A stretch of 64,000 bases of DNA from Bradysia coprophila (Eukaryota; Arthropoda; Insecta; Diptera; Sciaridae). Position 1 is the stretch's first letter; each line of letters opens with the position of its first letter. Below the pieces are notes generated by a model, which was given only the letters and a program-made list of their open reading frames with translations, ran no database searches and had not been told where the DNA came from. The stretch covers positions 5,146,001 to 5,210,000 of the forward strand of contig NC_050736.1 in NCBI RefSeq assembly GCF_014529535.1, given 5' to 3'. Positions 61,837-64,000 of the stretch are shown piece after piece. A program made the translations under genes and the position numbers.

Positions 61837-63584
61837 GTATTCTCAATGTAAATATTGTCTTGCTGAGTTCAATATTCATTGACACTAAAATATCAGTATT
61901 CTGGATGACCTTCTAAAGATTTGTATGCATCAAAAACATACACATCAAAAAAGTGTTTTTTCTGATTGATACTTGTCCCAGCTTTTCTCTAATCGAAGAT
62001 CCACGCACACAGAAAAAAATAGATGACAACTTTGTACATAAAAGTGATTCTTGATGAGCTGACATCTTAAAATTTAAAAAAATTCAAGGAAAAAGCCGCA
62101 CTTTTGTGGTTAACATGGTTAATTAGAGTAAGCAAGATGATTATTATGATTAACTATGGTTAATTAGTGATTAACCAGAACATTCAATTAAATTTTCCCG
62201 ATTATTAGCAGCATTGCGTCGATTAAGTTGGTTAATCACTAATAAGTCATTGTGTTAATCACTGGTTGATCATGTTAAGAAAAAAGAGGGGTTCCCTCTC
62301 GAAAAATTACTTCTACCTCCTCTAGTGTCCATGGTCCAAGGAAACAGACACATATTTTTTTCAAAAAATTTCGCGAAAATCTTATGCTCTAAAAAGAGCT
62401 ATTTGTACATGTACACATCGATAACTGTTACCTGTATTAGTAAAATATGACCATACATTATACAGTAGTGCTGTCTCTCTATAATGCAGATGGTTTCACA
62501 TATTTTTTGATCAATTCTTTTCTGTATACGTAGATATTCTAAGAGAAGAACTGACTATCAAACTTACGCTTCAAAGGTACTTTTAACCTACCCATGTTTG
62601 GTGTCATTGAAAACCTAAGATCAGTTTCAATCAGGGTAAAAACGGCTAATGTAAAATACATCAAATTTCGGCATGCACGTTTTCAAAGAATTCCTCAAAG
62701 TTATTTCGAGCTAAGTTTTTAGAATCATTAAAGGAAATAAAGTACGTTACCAGTTCTTTCTGTTTTAATTCTGAGTCAAGCATCTTTTGCAAGTGGTAAT
62801 ACGGTGCGTCGTCGTCGAGTGGAAATGATCCGTAGACACATTCGTCTAAATTTTATAGATCTCATAAATTTAAAGAATCAATTGAAGGGCTATGCATTTT
62901 CAAATTTACAAAAAGGTTTATATTTGGTTTCCATATGAACATAAAAAAGTATGAATCATAAAAATGAGCATGAAAAGCTTTCAAAAAGATTGTAAATATT
63001 ACAGATAGTCTCTCTCGGACTGTAACGCTGTAACGGACTGTAACTTATATCGATTTAGTTTAGTCAGGTTAAGCCTAAGAAGTGCGGCTAGAAAGATATG
63101 CCCCCAAGGAAGCGCAACTCATCGAAGTAAGATGCACTTTGGAAGTTAATTTTCCGCTGGTCTTTATTTCCTATGTGGTGCCGTAGGGAATAATATTACT
63201 TGCGAGTACGCACTAATGCGAACGTAAACGATGAAACACAACACATGTTTTCGTGTGCACGAATCAATTTAAATCTACTGATAGGCATCTGGTTTCAAGA
63301 CCGCAGTTATGCAAACCATAGGTCAAAAACCTTGCGTAGCAGAACGCTTCTAATTTTAGTTTTGGGGTATTTCAGGTGTATCAGTTCTGCATTCGACTTC
63401 ATGCGTAGATTTTAATTCGCTGGGAGAACACTTCACTTCAGAAAGACCCTCGCTTGGTATGTACCAGATATTTGTCGCGTTTATATCAATATTTATGAAG
63501 TGAAGGGGGAAACAACACGAGCGAATGGTTGTCTAGGAGAACACTTGCAAGATTTTGACCCATGTGGTAAACATTTGTAAGACA
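61837..63584. other. Intergenic, no gene recognised
   Basis: AT-rich. The 62105-62280 part repeats GGTTAATTA/TTAATCACT words in both orientations, a weak imperfect palindrome. A plus-strand ORF at 63200-63415 is not convincing. Confidence 0.5.
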
Positions 63585-64000
63585 TCCATATTTTGGAACA
63601 AAAATAAATTAGGAAATGGAAATGGTTCAACAACTGTGCAACAACAATTATTACTCACCGCCACTTGTAGCTCCATAAGCACTATCACTGCCATCAGTTA
63701 CGGTGTATGTTGCATCGGCCGAAATACTATCGCTGGTACTTATGTCTGTAGCTGTTCCCATATCTACTTCCATATTTTGGAACAAAAATAAATTAGGAAA
63801 TGGAAATGGTTCAACAACTGTGCAACAACAATTATTACTCACCGCCACTTGTAGCTCCATAAGCACCATCACTGAGATCACTGCCATCACTTACGGTGTA
63901 TGTTGCATCGGCCGAAATACTATCGCTGGTACTTATGTCTGTGGCTGTTCCCATATCTACTTCCATATTTTGGAACAAAAATAAATTAGGAAATGGAAAT
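63585..64000. repeat. Tandem duplication, 184/193-bp period
   Basis: The block beginning CATATTTTGGAACAAAAATA starts at 63587, 63771 and 63964, giving periods of 184 and 193 bp. The copies are nearly identical; the second has a 9-bp insertion (three codons in the minus-strand frame). A third copy runs off the window. Confidence 0.93.
63659..63959 (-). CDS. Partial gene: duplicated symmetric exon, unknown
   Basis: Each repeat unit carries one minus-strand exon: 63959-63843 (117 bp) and 63766-63659 (108 bp), separated by a 76-bp intron with a GTGAGT donor, a pyrimidine-rich tract and an AG acceptor. Both exons are multiples of three and phase 1 on both sides, so they could be repeated in the mRNA without a frame change. 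They encode VDMGTATDISTSDSISADAT followed by a Tyr/Asp/Ser/Gly-rich part (DGSDSAYGATSGG). No stop lies inside. The composition is that of a secreted or disordered repeat protein; no family recognised. Upstream exons lie beyond the window; the next downstream exon is not found. Confidence 0.5.

Overview
The window looks like nuclear DNA of an insect, most likely a dipteran. It is AT-rich, genes are sparse and split by introns (many of 57-130 bp, some of kilobases), and the recognisable proteins are animal ones. The cueball-type protein and the cysteine form of selenoprotein F point to insects; the species cannot be named from the sequence. All exon models were built by eye from GT-AG signals, reading phase and family similarity. 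The multi-exon models close without frame errors, except where stated.

Layout: (1) 1-9 kb: a selenoprotein F homologue (+), the actin-capping protein beta subunit (-), and a small coiled-coil gene (-). (2) 9-12.6 kb: a cluster of short inverted-repeat elements. (3) 12.6-16.5 kb: a three-exon class A GPCR (-). (4) 16.5-29.3 kb: a gene desert with foldback elements and a 22-bp minisatellite. (5) 29.4-41.1 kb: a cueball-type LDLR-B/EGF membrane protein (-), whose 9.7-kb first intron holds several inverted-repeat elements. (6) 45.2-47.0 kb: N-alpha-acetyltransferase 60 (-), including a textbook U12-type AT-AC intron. (7) 48.5-55.3 kb: a small Gly/Cys-rich gene (-), a tentative plus-strand fragment, and a large intact seven-exon gene (1431 codons, -). 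That large gene combines N-terminal Cys motifs, a long transposon-like core, a PIN-like region lacking its usual acidic residues, and a C-terminal CXC domain. (8) 55.6-56.7 kb: a 1-kb terminal-inverted-repeat element. (9) 57.1-58.8 kb: an F-box gene (-) with a small ORF converging on its 3' end. (10) 59.4-60.7 kb: a 1.1-kb array of a 14-bp repeat. (11) 60.95-61.84 kb: decayed coding pieces. (12) 63.6-64.0 kb: a tandem duplication carrying a symmetric phase-1 exon that runs off the window.

The genes are unrelated in function (ER redox, actin capping, signalling receptors, Golgi acetyltransferase, F-box), as expected for an animal chromosome; no operon-like logic applies. The most interesting items are the U12 intron, the 1431-residue gene with an altered nuclease-like region, the duplicated exon array and the palindromic 14-bp minisatellite.
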